From contig CAWBKK010000008.1 in NCBI GenBank assembly GCA_963789355.1, positions 1 through 64,000 of the forward strand: DNA of 64,000 bases. The letters run 5' to 3'. Made by a program: the position numbers and the translations under genes. The notes under the pieces were generated by a model. The model had not been told where the DNA came from. It made no database searches and worked only from the letters and a program-made list of their open reading frames with translations. This document shows, piece by piece, positions 52,909 through 61,814 of this stretch. Within the stretch, counting starts at the first letter, position 1. Every line of letters starts with the position of its first letter. This stretch comes from Gaiellasilicea sp963789355 (GTDB taxonomy: Bacteria > Actinomycetota > Thermoleophilia > Gaiellales > Gaiellaceae).

Positions 52909-54794
52909 GCAGAGCGCTTTTCCTCGGCAAACGCTCTCTCGTTCGCCGCCGGCGCGCGGGACGATGTCGAACGTTCCCCAGCCAGTGCACGGAGCCACCT
53001 CTCTGCTGCATACGCTCGGAGCAGGTATGCAGTATGGGGCCGAGCTCCGGGAGATGTCGGATTTTCAAGCAGAGTGTTACCCGCCGTCGAGTCCAGGAGT
53101 CCGTGCGCCGCGAGGAACGACTCCGGCGTCAGCACGGAACGAAAGCGTTGCTCGCTCAGGGCAATGACCCGCTGATGCACAAGAGCCTCAGAGATCTGTT
53201 GCGTCGCCCACGCAACATCCCGCGTAAGAGGTTTCCAGTACGAGTACCTGAGAAGAAACTTGTCGGCGCAGTAACCGTCGACGAACTGGACGCGGTGCTT
53301 CGGCTGGAGAGAGATGCAAAACTCGATCAGCTGGCGATCGAGGAAAGGGTCGAGGCGGAGACAGCCATGTTGGCTGTAGACATGTGCGAAGTCCTGTGCA
53401 ATTTCATCGTCGCAGAGGAAGGAGTAGACCGCGCGATGAACGATCTCCTGATCGGGAGGGAGATCGCGACTGCCGTACAGGACGGCCTCTTGGTCGAGTG
53501 CAATCGCAGCATCCACGGCGTCGGCTGTTAGCCACTCACTGAGGCGCCCGGGAGACCAATGTGCCGGTACAGCAGTTGTCGGGTTAGCGTTCCTACGACG
53601 AAGTGCGGCTAGCGCGTGCCACAGCGTCCGCTGGCGTAATCGGAGGAGGGGGTTCTCAAGCGGGTTCAGGGCGCGTAGGCCCTGCGATCTGAGCGCGCTG
53701 CGGTCATCGTGCGGCAAGAGCGACTCGGCGGCGAGCCCCGTAAAGATGACGGATGGTCCCACGACGCTCGCGACGTGTGCCGCTGCTGCCCCGAACTCGC
53801 TGCGATTCGGACTGCGGAGCGTTAGCACCGGCGCGTCGATCACGGGCCGTAGGTATACGTCGATGTCTCCGAGCAGCGCGGAAGTGTCGACGGTCAGGTG
53901 AGGGAGCTCTGATTGACGCGCGACGGCAGCTGCATAGCGATAGTTGATCGCCAGTGGCGCGATCGCATCGGTCGTGAGCGTGAGCGCATTCGCACCAGAG
54001 CATGTGCGGCTCTCCCATGCGACGGCGGCTGAGTCGATGCCGCCGCTCAGAAGCGTCACCGCCGAAGGGGCCACGGCTGAGAGGCACTGCACGCTAGTTT
54101 GAAGCAGCCGTTTGAACTCGGCCGCCGCAGCGCTAACAGAGAGGTGCTGGGTGCCGGCCTCGAGCTCGTCGATCTTCTGCACAGTTACTTGACCCGCGCT
54201 CCACCTCAGCGAGTGCCCAGGCGGAAGCCGGCGGAGCGATCGGATCGAGGTCCGGTCGGGCGGTAGCCGTCCCTCCAGGATCATCGAGGGGAGGATGTCG
54301 AAGTCGACGTCCCCGAGTTGTGGCGGCTCGTCGAGTGCGTCCGCCGCGTTCGTTGACCAGACGATGCCTAGCCTTGTCGCCCGGTAGTAGAGGGGCCAAC
54401 GGCTGGTGACCGTGCAGTAGAGGGTCAGTTCTCGCAGATCGGGTGAGACATACGCCGCCGAGAACGTATCGCCGAGTTTTCGAATCGCGTTGGGCGCGTC
54501 ATCCAGCCGACGCTGAATGCCGCGGTAGAGCTCTGGCAGTTCCTCTGCTGCCGCCGACGCGATGCCATCACATCCGTGGATGAACCCAGCGTGCGCGAAG
54601 CGCAGCACGTCCGACGCGGGCTCCGTGAGACCAACCAGCGGGGCCATCACTTCGACCGCGGCCGAAGCGTGGGATTCTCGCGGGAGCCTCCAGTGCTGCG
54701 CCGGCGAGTACGGCAACCGTCGCCAAAGGACGCAGCCGGGAGAAGACGACGACAGCGCGAGAAAGCCCCGCATAGCTGGGACGAATGCTTTCAA
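52905..54794 (-). CDS. Lasso cyclase (asparagine synthetase-like, C protein)
   Basis: 629 residues from TTG 54794, or 622 from ATG 54773; neither has a strong ribosome site. The N-terminal domain is glutaminase-like but starts MRGFLALSS and not MCG, so it lacks the nucleophilic Cys2. The synthetase domain has the ATP-pyrophosphatase motif LLSGGIDSAAVAW at 248-260 and later DDEIAQDFAHVYSQHGCLRLDPFLDRQL. Lasso cyclases adenylate an Asp/Glu side chain of the core and join it to the N-terminal amine. It starts five bases after the B2 stop. Confidence 0.85.
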   Translation of the reverse strand: MKAFVPAMRGFLALSSSSPGCVLWRRLPYSPAQHWRLPRESHASAAVEVMAPLVGLTEPASDVLRFAHAGFIHGCDGIASAAAEELPELYRGIQRRLDDAPNAIRKLGDTFSAAYVSPDLRELTLYCTVTSRWPLYYRATRLGIVWSTNAADALDEPPQLGDVDFDILPSMILEGRLPPDRTSIRSLRRLPPGHSLRWSAGQVTVQKIDELEAGTQHLSVSAAAAEFKRLLQTSVQCLSAVAPSAVTLLSGGIDSAAVAWESRTCSGANALTLTTDAIAPLAINYRYAAAVARQSELPHLTVDTSALLGDIDVYLRPVIDAPVLTLRSPNRSEFGAAAAHVASVVGPSVIFTGLAAESLLPHDDRSALRSQGLRALNPLENPLLRLRQRTLWHALAALRRRNANPTTAVPAHWSPGRLSEWLTADAVDAAIALDQEAVLYGSRDLPPDQEIVHRAVYSFLCDDEIAQDFAHVYSQHGCLRLDPFLDRQLIEFCISLQPKHRVQFVDGYCADKFLLRYSYWKPLTRDVAWATQQISEALVHQRVIALSEQRFRSVLTPESFLAAHGLLDSTAGNTLLENPTSPGARPHTAYLLRAYAAERWLRALAGERSTSSRAPAANERAFAEEKRSA

Positions 54795-54798
54795 GCAG

Positions 54799-55254
54799 CT
54801 ATGCAGGAATGGTCATGACGCGCTGAAATTGAAGGCCGTTGCGACGATCGCTCAGCGTCGCTGCCTCACCGTCAACCTCAACCCAGGCATGCATGAGATC
54901 GGTCGTGAGTGCAGGTGCTGGATCATGGCCGATGATGAGACGAGCGTCGTATCTCATCGTCCTCAAAGCTGAGGCGAGAACGACCGACTCAAAAAGACAC
55001 GCGCGGTTGCCATAGAGAGCCCGCGTCAGCGCGACGAAGAACCAGGCCAGCCGCGTCGGCGGGGCAGGAGGGTGTCGCCATCGCTCGCGATCCTCATTTG
55101 CGAGTGTCGGCAGGAGTGCCGACGGCCCGATTCGGCGGCAGGCACGTGCTGTATGTAATGCGGTGATCAAACCGAGCGGGAGTCGACGCAGGGCACGCGG
55201 ATCGCCCCACGGATGCTTGCGACCCACGAGTTCGCAGACTTGCCGACGCGGCAA
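54799..55254 (-). CDS. Lasso peptide B2 protease
   Basis: 151 residues from TTG 55254, with GAGGAAGG upstream. The transglutaminase-like active site is recognisable: Cys86 in YGNRACLFESVVLASALR, His122 in LMHAWVEVDG and Asp128 beyond it. The B2 protease removes the leader from the precursor with help of B1. It follows the precursor gene by 80 bases. The N-terminus is helical (LPLGLITALHTARACRRIG), as in other B2 proteins. Confidence 0.8.
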   Translation of the reverse strand: MPRRQVCELVGRKHPWGDPRALRRLPLGLITALHTARACRRIGPSALLPTLANEDRERWRHPPAPPTRLAWFFVALTRALYGNRACLFESVVLASALRTMRYDARLIIGHDPAPALTTDLMHAWVEVDGEAATLSDRRNGLQFQRVMTIPA

Positions 55255-55334
55255 GAGAACCCCTTCCTCATCAGCATCACAATGTGCGCCGGCGCGATCA
55301 CCTAACCGGGGCCGCGCCGACGCACATCAATCAG

Positions 55335-55481
55335 TTACGGCCAGGTCCAGCCAGACTTCTCGTACCGCTGATACCAGAAAGTTCCCTTGACGACTGCCTC
55401 GAACGTGCCGACGCGGTGAATCGTCGGCAGCGGAAGGCGGCCGACGAGACGCTGGTCGCGGCTCTCGCTGCTGAGCGGCAT
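55335..55481 (-). CDS. Lasso peptide precursor
   Basis: 48 residues from ATG 55481 with AAGGGGG five to six bases upstream; a longer in-frame start at 55535 has no site. The leader contains PTIHRVGTFEAVVK, which fits the actinobacterial pattern P-x-(L/I)-x-x-x-G-x-F-x-x-x-(T)-x before the cut. The Thr at -2 is Val here and the Tyr of YxxP is Leu. The predicted core is GTFWYQRYEKSGWTWP (55338-55385): Gly1 and Glu9 would close a nine-residue ring, leaving tail KSGWTWP with bulky Trp13 and Trp15. Predicted lasso monoisotopic mass 2072.95 Da. First gene of the operon. Confidence 0.85.
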   Translation of the reverse strand: MPLSSESRDQRLVGRLPLPTIHRVGTFEAVVKGTFWYQRYEKSGWTWP

Positions 55482-55548
55482 GACACCCCCTTTCCCGGCG
55501 TGAGTCCTCAACTGGTGCACAGTGCAGACGGGCACCCAGAGCGGGCGA

Positions 55549-55610
55549 CGCTAACAGCCCAACAGCCGCTTTGTCAATGTGGTGAAGCGGGGATAGTGTC
55601 TCGAAGACAC
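55549..55610. promoter_or_regulatory. Overlapping divergent promoters and palindrome of the lasso cluster
   Basis: Plus strand: TTGTCA (55571-55576), 17-base spacer, TAGTGT (55594-55599), reading toward the exporter. Minus strand: TTGACA (55577-55572), 18-base spacer, TAGCGT (55553-55548), reading toward the precursor. The two -35 boxes share bases. GTGTCT-CGA-AGACAC (55596-55610) is a perfect 6-bp-arm palindrome over the plus -10 and start region and could bind a regulator. Together they tie exporter and precursor expression. Confidence 0.65.
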
Positions 55611-55649
55611 CGAAACGCGCGGCCCTCACGCTGCTTTCAGGAAAGGTGA

Positions 55650-57542
55650 TTGTGCTCTGCTAACCCACAACCTCTTGCCATGAGCAAGCTGGCGCTACCC
55701 AAGCGTTACGCGCGTCGTCTCGGATCTGTTGAGCTGGAGGCACGCGGACATCTCGTACGCCGCGTCCTGGGGCTTTTCAGACCTCATAAGACGCGGTTAT
55801 CGGTAGTGGGTGTTCTGATCGTCGTGTCGTCAGTTCTCGCCTCCGTGCCAGCCTTCTTCGTGCGAGAGGTTTTTGACGTCGCACTGCCAGAAGGGGACCT
55901 TCTCCTGCTCGATCTGCTCGTTGCTGGGATCATTGGGACTGCTCTTGCAGCATCGGCGTTGGGAGTGGTGCAGACGTATATGTCAGGTCAAGTTGGACAG
56001 CGTGTCATGCATGAGCTTCGAGCAGCTGTCTACGAACATCTCCAGCGGATGTCTTTTGCCTTTTTTACTCATACGCGTACCGGTGAGATTCAGTCTCGAA
56101 TAGCTAATGATATTGCGGGAGTTCGAGAGGTTCTAACAGCGACAAGCGCGGTGGTGGTGTCAGGCGTGGTGAGCCTTCTCGCCACGGTCACAGCAATGAT
56201 GGTGCTCGACTGGCGACTAGCTTTTGTCGCCCTTGGAGTGTTGCCCCTCTTCGTCTGGCTTACCCTTCGGGTCGGGAAGCAGCGCCGACTTTTGGCGAGC
56301 CGGACTCAGGCGTCTATGGCCGACATGTCGAGCTTGGTGCTTGAGTCGCTGTCGGTGTCCGGCATCCTGCTTGGCAAGACTGTCGGTGGGAATCGGCTCA
56401 TGGCGCAGAGGTTCAGGTCGGAGTCGGCGTCTCTCGCCGAGCTCGAGCTCCGAGGCCAGATGACCGGGCGTTGGGTGATGTCTTCAGTCCAGATGTCGTT
56501 TACAGCAATGCCGGCGCTTGTCTACCTCGCGGCGGGGCACTGGACGACGACGGCCTCGCTTGGAACCGTGGTCGCCTTCACGACGCTTCAGGCGAGGCTC
56601 GTCTTCCCCATCACCTCCCTTCTCGGTGTGACGGCGGACTTGCGTGCCTCGCTAGCCCTGTTCGAGCGCATCTTCGAGTATCTCGACCTTGATCTTGACG
56701 TGAAAGAGGGTCGACGCCAGCTTGACCGCAGTCGTGGGCATCTGTCGTTCGACAATGTGTGCTTTCGATACGCAGAGGATGGCACGCGGACACTCGAGAG
56801 GATCACATTCTCGGCAGCGGCAGGTACGAAGACGGCGATTGTCGGGGCGACCGGGGCAGGTAAGACAACGATCGCGTACCTCGCTTGCAGGCTGTACGAC
56901 CCGACAGGCGGCACCGTCACCGTCGATGGCATAGACATTCGCGCCCTGACCTTTGACTCACTGTCCCGAACGGTCGGCTTCGTCTCTCAGGACACGTTCC
57001 TCTTTCACGCGTCGGTGCGGGACAACCTCTCGATCGCGAAGCCGGATGCAACTGACGCCGAGATCGAAGCCGCGACGCGCGCCGCGCAGATCCATGAGTT
57101 CATCGAGGCGCTGCCGCGCGGGTATCACACCGTCGTCGGCGAGCGAGGGTTTCGCTTTTCCGGCGGTGAGCGCCAGCGACTGGCGATCGCCCGGGCACTA
57201 CTGAGGAATCCGCCGATACTCGTTCTCGATGAAGCGACGTCCGCGTTAGACGCCCAAACGGAGAGAGCGCTGCAGCGCGCGATCACGCGTGTCTCAGAGG
57301 GCCGAACCATCATCGCGATCGCGCATCGCCTGTCGACGGTCAGTGATGCCGATCAGATCCTCGTTCTCGAGGCGGGGCGCATCGTCGAATGCGGTTCTCA
57401 CACCGAGCTGGTTGCGCGAGGAGAGCGGTACGCCTCGATGCATCGCAGAGGCGTCGCGCTACCGGCGGACAGGGTGTCGTCATCGGACGCTGAGATGCGG
57501 GTGAGGGAACCTGATCGGCTCCCAGCGGCAGCGACGGAATGA
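55650..57542 (+). CDS. ABC exporter of the lasso cluster (D protein)
   Basis: 630 residues from TTG 55650 (GGAAAGG four bases upstream); ATG 55680 region is an alternative. Six transmembrane helices (SVVGVLIVVSSVLASVPAFF, LLLDLLVAGIIGTALAASALG, VVSGVVSLLATVTAMMVLD, LAFVALGVLPLFVWLTL and two further) precede a nucleotide-binding domain with GATGAGKTT near 400, VGFVSQDTFLF, FSGGERQRLAIARALL, ILVLDEATSALD and IAIAHRLST. It exports the mature peptide and so gives self-immunity. Base composition of its first 900 bases is visibly less GC-rich than its neighbours. Confidence 0.85.
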   Translation: MCSANPQPLAMSKLALPKRYARRLGSVELEARGHLVRRVLGLFRPHKTRLSVVGVLIVVSSVLASVPAFFVREVFDVALPEGDLLLLDLLVAGIIGTALAASALGVVQTYMSGQVGQRVMHELRAAVYEHLQRMSFAFFTHTRTGEIQSRIANDIAGVREVLTATSAVVVSGVVSLLATVTAMMVLDWRLAFVALGVLPLFVWLTLRVGKQRRLLASRTQASMADMSSLVLESLSVSGILLGKTVGGNRLMAQRFRSESASLAELELRGQMTGRWVMSSVQMSFTAMPALVYLAAGHWTTTASLGTVVAFTTLQARLVFPITSLLGVTADLRASLALFERIFEYLDLDLDVKEGRRQLDRSRGHLSFDNVCFRYAEDGTRTLERITFSAAAGTKTAIVGATGAGKTTIAYLACRLYDPTGGTVTVDGIDIRALTFDSLSRTVGFVSQDTFLFHASVRDNLSIAKPDATDAEIEAATRAAQIHEFIEALPRGYHTVVGERGFRFSGGERQRLAIARALLRNPPILVLDEATSALDAQTERALQRAITRVSEGRTIIAIAHRLSTVSDADQILVLEAGRIVECGSHTELVARGERYASMHRRGVALPADRVSSSDAEMRVREPDRLPAAATE

Positions 57543-57662
57543 TGCCGTGCCCGAAGAGGCTCTCGTCTTAGATGGCGGGCAGACTTGCACTGCCTCTGCA
57601 CGTCAGTCGCTTGCTAAGTCGTCGGGCGTCGCCCGATCGTTTACTACCGAGGAGTGAAATTG

Positions 57663-58517
57663 ATGACTAAGAGACGCAAGCAGGGCATTGTACTCGTTGG
57701 GCTGGCTGCCGTTCTCGCCGCCGGGCTGACCGCAATGGTCATTCGCTCCGACTCGGAGTCGGGATCGCGCGATGGCGAAGCGTCGGCGAGCCCGGAGGAG
57801 ATCAGGACGGGCGCCGCCCTCATGCAAGCGCTCGACTGTGACGGCAAGCCGCTTGTCGTCTCCGACGGCGTGAATGACCACGTTGTGAGTGGAAGCGGCT
57901 TCCTCGTCGGGTCCCGTGTGCTGATGGGGGTCGAGCACATGATCCCACCACAGCCCGGCTTGATCTGCGGGTTCCGAGCTCGACTCGATGGGCGATGGTA
58001 CGACGTTTCCGAGGTCAAGATCTGGAGTGAGCGCGGCGAGGAGGATCGCAGAGGTATTGACCTTGCTACCGCGTTGCTGGTGGAGGACGCGCCCGGCCAC
58101 ATCTTCCGATTCGCGGAGCAGAGTCCACCCGTTGGGGCGAAGCTCACTCTACTGGGCCATCCGCTGGGTGGGGATCTCCGCGCGTCTGCTGTCACAGTCA
58201 CGAGGCGACTCATGGATTACGGAAAACCAACGTTGGCCGCGAAGATCGCGCCATCAATCCAGGGCGGCGACAGTGGAGGGCCGATCGTGAACGACCGAGG
58301 CGAGGTCGTCAGCGTTCTCTCTCGCACCGTGATTACGGCGAACTTGACGGCCGATGGTTCAGCCCGCTACGGAGGAGTGGACATCGCACGCTGGTGGGGC
58401 GACGCGGTGCGCAGCGACCTTTGCCGCGCCTACCCAGACGGAGGCATCCCGGACTGCGACAGCGCCACGAATGAGGCGAAAAAGGCCCCGATCGATGTCT
58501 CGCTCAAGGGCAAGTAG
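57663..58517 (+). CDS. Membrane-anchored trypsin-like serine protease
   Basis: 284 residues from ATG 57663, GAGGAG eight bases upstream; GTG 57654 overlaps that site. An N-terminal anchor (GIVLVGLAAVLAAGLTAMVI) precedes a chymotrypsin-fold protease: His92 in LMGVEHM, Asp133 in RGIDLATALL, Ser204 in QGGDSGGPIV. It lies 120 bases after the exporter on the same strand. It may be part of the cluster or an independent envelope protease. Confidence 0.75.
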   Translation: MTKRRKQGIVLVGLAAVLAAGLTAMVIRSDSESGSRDGEASASPEEIRTGAALMQALDCDGKPLVVSDGVNDHVVSGSGFLVGSRVLMGVEHMIPPQPGLICGFRARLDGRWYDVSEVKIWSERGEEDRRGIDLATALLVEDAPGHIFRFAEQSPPVGAKLTLLGHPLGGDLRASAVTVTRRLMDYGKPTLAAKIAPSIQGGDSGGPIVNDRGEVVSVLSRTVITANLTADGSARYGGVDIARWWGDAVRSDLCRAYPDGGIPDCDSATNEAKKAPIDVSLKGK

Positions 58518-59080
58518 CTCACTCAGAGACGATCGACTGCGGCCACCGCCGACGCGGTGGCCGCATGGGCGAAGCGTGAGGAGACCGTTACCGCGGACGC
58601 TACCCCGCTTCCCAGTTGTCGCCCGACTCATGCGGACCAGGGAGCAGAAGTCCGAGGTTGACGGAGAAACGCCGATGGGGAGCGATCGCCCTTTGCGGCC
58701 GCCTCGAACTTGCGTCGGCGGCGGATCAAGCGGAACAGGCTGGGGTCGAATCGGCAATGCCCTTGACTGTCTCGTCCGCTCGCGCCGCAGAGCCGCAGAA
58801 GGCACGACACATGCAAGCGCAACACGCGCCGCTTCGTCGAGCCGCTAGGGCGGCTCGTCCTCGCCAAGATTGCGGGTGGATGCCGGCCCTAAGTTCGCGC
58901 GTTTACTGCCGCCAAAGATGGCGTGGACTGAGCCTGCGTAGCCGGCTGGCCAGACGTGTCTCGATCGACTCGGAGGCTCACGGAGGATGACTTCGTAGGC
59001 GCCACGGAAGACGGAGAGGTGGAGACCCTCGGCTACCGCCGTGGTGAATCTCCGCTCTCACTCAACGTCGCCGCTCTCGC
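58518..59080. other. Non-coding stretch, nothing supported
   Basis: No frame of more than about 125 codons, and none has a good start site or domain. No clear repeats. Confidence 0.4.
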
Positions 59081-60322
59081 TCACCGGCGGCGCTCCCGCT
59101 CCATCTCCTCTTCGAGGATCTCTGCGAGTCCGCCGCCCGTGTCCTCGATCAACTCGCGCACCCGGCCGTGGGTCTGCTCGTCCGTGAGATTGAGAAGGTC
59201 GGCGTATGCAACGTGAACAGCCTGGATCTGCGCGTTCGCTCGCGCTAGATCCTCGTTCGCATCGGCAAGTTCATCGCGCGTACGCTCGGCGTCGGCCAGG
59301 GCACCGTCGAGATGGGAGTAGGCACTCTCGGCGCTGCGGATCGAGGCGCTCGCTCGAAGGGTCATTGCGGCGCCTACGGTGACGCTCGCGATTAGGCCGA
59401 CGAGCACGAGCCCGCGGGCGTCGACTAGCAGTCCGTAGCCCGCAACGGTGAGCGTGAGGGCAAGGGCGGCGAGGGAGAGGAGCAGAACGGGTCGCGAGCC
59501 GGCGGGATGATTCGGGATAGTCCTCCTGACTCGCAGTCGGACGGGCCGGTCGAGGCCGAGGATGACGACGAGGGCTCCGAGAGTGAAAACCGCACCGCCG
59601 AGAGCCCAGCCGAGGTTTGCCCACCTGTTCTGCGTGTACTGGCCCTGGACGGCTGCGTACCCGTAAATGAGGTTGCCGATCGTGAGCGGGATCTCTCCTA
59701 ACCCGACGAGTGCCATGGAGCGAGGCAGACCCTCCCAGGATCCGAGAGCTGCCGAGACGAGCAGCATCAGGGTCACGATGCTCAGCAGCGGCCGGTTCAG
59801 CGTGAAGAGCGATTCGGCGGAGACGCCGCGCTCGAGGCTCTGACGGATGAACGGCGCCGCCATGGTCACGCCGGCAGCGACCAGCACACATACGTCCAGC
59901 GCGGCGAGCCGGAAAGAGATCAGCGATCGCAGCGCGACCACGATCGCGGCGATGACGAGCAGGAGGGCGGGGACGAAGAAGGCGTCCCAGACGCCGGGCG
60001 GCTCCGGGATCACGCGCCCGCGGGCGAAGTAGTAGACGTACCAGACCACCGTGCCGGCGAGCCAGAGCGTCGCCGCGCTTGCCAGGAGCAGGAACGGTCT
60101 CCGCAGATTCGCGGCAGCCCGCGTGTACGCCCACCAGCCGAGGAACGGGACGGGCACTACGAACAGGATGAACGCCAGGCTCACGAGCGTCTTCGGTGCT
60201 CCGGCTACCGCGCCTACGAAGTGAGCCGCATAAAGGACTCCGAGCAGAGCCGCACTCAACCGGAACCGCCTCTCCCCAGCGGAGAGCGGCGGTCCGAATG
60301 GACTGCGCTCCTCGGCGATCAC
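59081..60322 (-). CDS. Multi-pass membrane protein with C-terminal coiled coil
   Basis: 413 residues. About nine hydrophobic segments (for example LSAALLGVLYAAHFVGAVA, FLLLASAATLWLAGTVVWYVYYF, PALLLVIAAIVVALRSL, LLSIVTLMLLVSAALG) are followed by a coiled coil from residue 335 (AYSHLDGALADAERTRDELADANEDLARANAQ). The layout is that of the input module of sensor kinases or diguanylate cyclases, but the protein ends with EEEMERERRR and has no output domain. It may signal to another protein or be a truncated sensor. Confidence 0.6.
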   Translation of the reverse strand: MIAEERSPFGPPLSAGERRFRLSAALLGVLYAAHFVGAVAGAPKTLVSLAFILFVVPVPFLGWWAYTRAAANLRRPFLLLASAATLWLAGTVVWYVYYFARGRVIPEPPGVWDAFFVPALLLVIAAIVVALRSLISFRLAALDVCVLVAAGVTMAAPFIRQSLERGVSAESLFTLNRPLLSIVTLMLLVSAALGSWEGLPRSMALVGLGEIPLTIGNLIYGYAAVQGQYTQNRWANLGWALGGAVFTLGALVVILGLDRPVRLRVRRTIPNHPAGSRPVLLLSLAALALTLTVAGYGLLVDARGLVLVGLIASVTVGAAMTLRASASIRSAESAYSHLDGALADAERTRDELADANEDLARANAQIQAVHVAYADLLNLTDEQTHGRVRELIEDTGGGLAEILEEEMERERRR

Positions 60323-60460
60323 TCCGGAAGACCTCCCCTTCCCGGCGATCCTTACCCGATGGCAGGGATTCTACTGCCAGATCTCGTTGCGCCGGTGTAT
60401 CGTCTGGCCCTCCCGTGGGCACAGGGGATCTCGGGAGCGAATGACTCGCCAACGACTGAC

Positions 60461-61765
60461 ATGAAACACGATCCGGTCGAACTCCTCCGAAGCCTGATTC
60501 GGTTCGACACATCGAACCCACCCGGGCACGAACGCGAGTGTCTCGAGTACGTCGCTGCGATCCTCGGCGAGGCCGGGATCGAATCGCGCTTCGTGGCGCG
60601 CGACCCGGAGCGGCCGAACCTCGTCGCTCGGCTCCCAGGGAGGGGGGACGCACCACACCTCCTTCTCTACGCTCACGTCGACGTCGTACCGGCGAACGCA
60701 TCCGAGTGGACCCATCCGCCGTTCGCTGCCGAGTTGGTCGACGGCGAAATCTGGGGTCGGGGCACGCTCGACATGAAGGGCGGCGTCGCGATGCTCGTGG
60801 CCGCCCTCCTGCGCGCGGCGACCGAGCGGCTCGAGCCGGCGGGTGACCTGATCCTCGCGCTTTCTCCCGATGAGGAGAGGGGGAGCACGTTCGGCGCCAA
60901 GTACCTCGTCGAGGAGCACGCAGGGCTGTTCGAGCGCGTCCGCTACGGGCTGAGCGAGTTCGGCGGCTTTACCCAATGGACCGGTGGGCGGCCGCTGTAT
61001 CCGATACAGGTGGCGGAGAAGCAGCGATGCCTCATCCGCGCGACGATTCGAGGAGAGGGGGGACACCCGTCAACCGTCGTTCGAGGCACAGCGGCCGCGA
61101 AGCTCGGCCGGCTGCTCAGGACGCTTGAAAAGAAGCGGCTCCCCGTCCACGTCACGCCGGTCCTCCGCTCGATGGTCGCGGCTATGGCGAGCGGCTTACC
61201 CGCCCACGAGCGGCTCGCACTACGCCCGGCGCTCGTGCCTGCCCTGACCGACCGGCTGCTCGATCTCTACGGTAAGGACGGCGACTCGCTCGATCCGCTC
61301 TTGCACAACATGGCAACACCGACGGTGATCCGTGGCGGCGAGAGCACGAACGTCATCCCGACCGAGTTCACCGTCGACCTCGACGGGCGCGTCCTGCCGG
61401 GTCAGACCCCGAGCGACCTCGTCCGAGAGCTCGAGGCGTTCGTTCCCGGCGTGGCTCAGTTCGAGATCGTCGAGGAGGAGCCAGCGACGAAGGCGGAACC
61501 GGATCTGACCCTGATGCCGATGCTCACCGAGATCATCCGGGAGAGGGAGCCGGAGGGCACCCCGTTCCCGATGCTGCTCCCCGGCTACACGGACGCCCGC
61601 TACTTCAGCCAGCTCGGAATCCAGACCTACGGCTTCCTCCCGATGCGGTTGCCTAAGCACATCACGACGGCGCTCATCCACGCGGCCGATGAGCGCATCC
61701 CGGCGGCAGCTGTCGAGTTCGGTGCCGATTGCGTCTATGAAGCGATCAGCCGCTATCGCGTCTAG
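60461..61765 (+). CDS. M20-family metallopeptidase
   Basis: 434 residues from ATG 60461. The M20 motifs are clear: LLLYAHVDVVPA (first metal His/Asp), WGRGTLDMKGG (bridging Asp), LILALSPDEERGS (catalytic Glu and metal Glu), VIRGGESTNVIP, and late LPMRLPKHITTALIHAADERIP. These enzymes hydrolyse dipeptides or N-acyl amino acids. The upstream in-frame extension to 60221 overlaps the divergent membrane gene and is not coding. A peptide-degrading role within the element is only a guess. Confidence 0.8.
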   Translation: MKHDPVELLRSLIRFDTSNPPGHERECLEYVAAILGEAGIESRFVARDPERPNLVARLPGRGDAPHLLLYAHVDVVPANASEWTHPPFAAELVDGEIWGRGTLDMKGGVAMLVAALLRAATERLEPAGDLILALSPDEERGSTFGAKYLVEEHAGLFERVRYGLSEFGGFTQWTGGRPLYPIQVAEKQRCLIRATIRGEGGHPSTVVRGTAAAKLGRLLRTLEKKRLPVHVTPVLRSMVAAMASGLPAHERLALRPALVPALTDRLLDLYGKDGDSLDPLLHNMATPTVIRGGESTNVIPTEFTVDLDGRVLPGQTPSDLVRELEAFVPGVAQFEIVEEEPATKAEPDLTLMPMLTEIIREREPEGTPFPMLLPGYTDARYFSQLGIQTYGFLPMRLPKHITTALIHAADERIPAAAVEFGADCVYEAISRYRV

Positions 61766-61814
61766 CAGCAGATCAACGGTATAGCAGTAGATAACCTGTT
61801 AGAGTCGACGCGCA

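Noticed and set aside
55273..55481. A core starting at Glu or Trp with the leader Thr at -2 (cut after GTF)
   Set aside because: It would leave Glu at position 6 or no acidic residue at 7-9, so no standard ring; only a start at Gly gives Gly1-Glu9.
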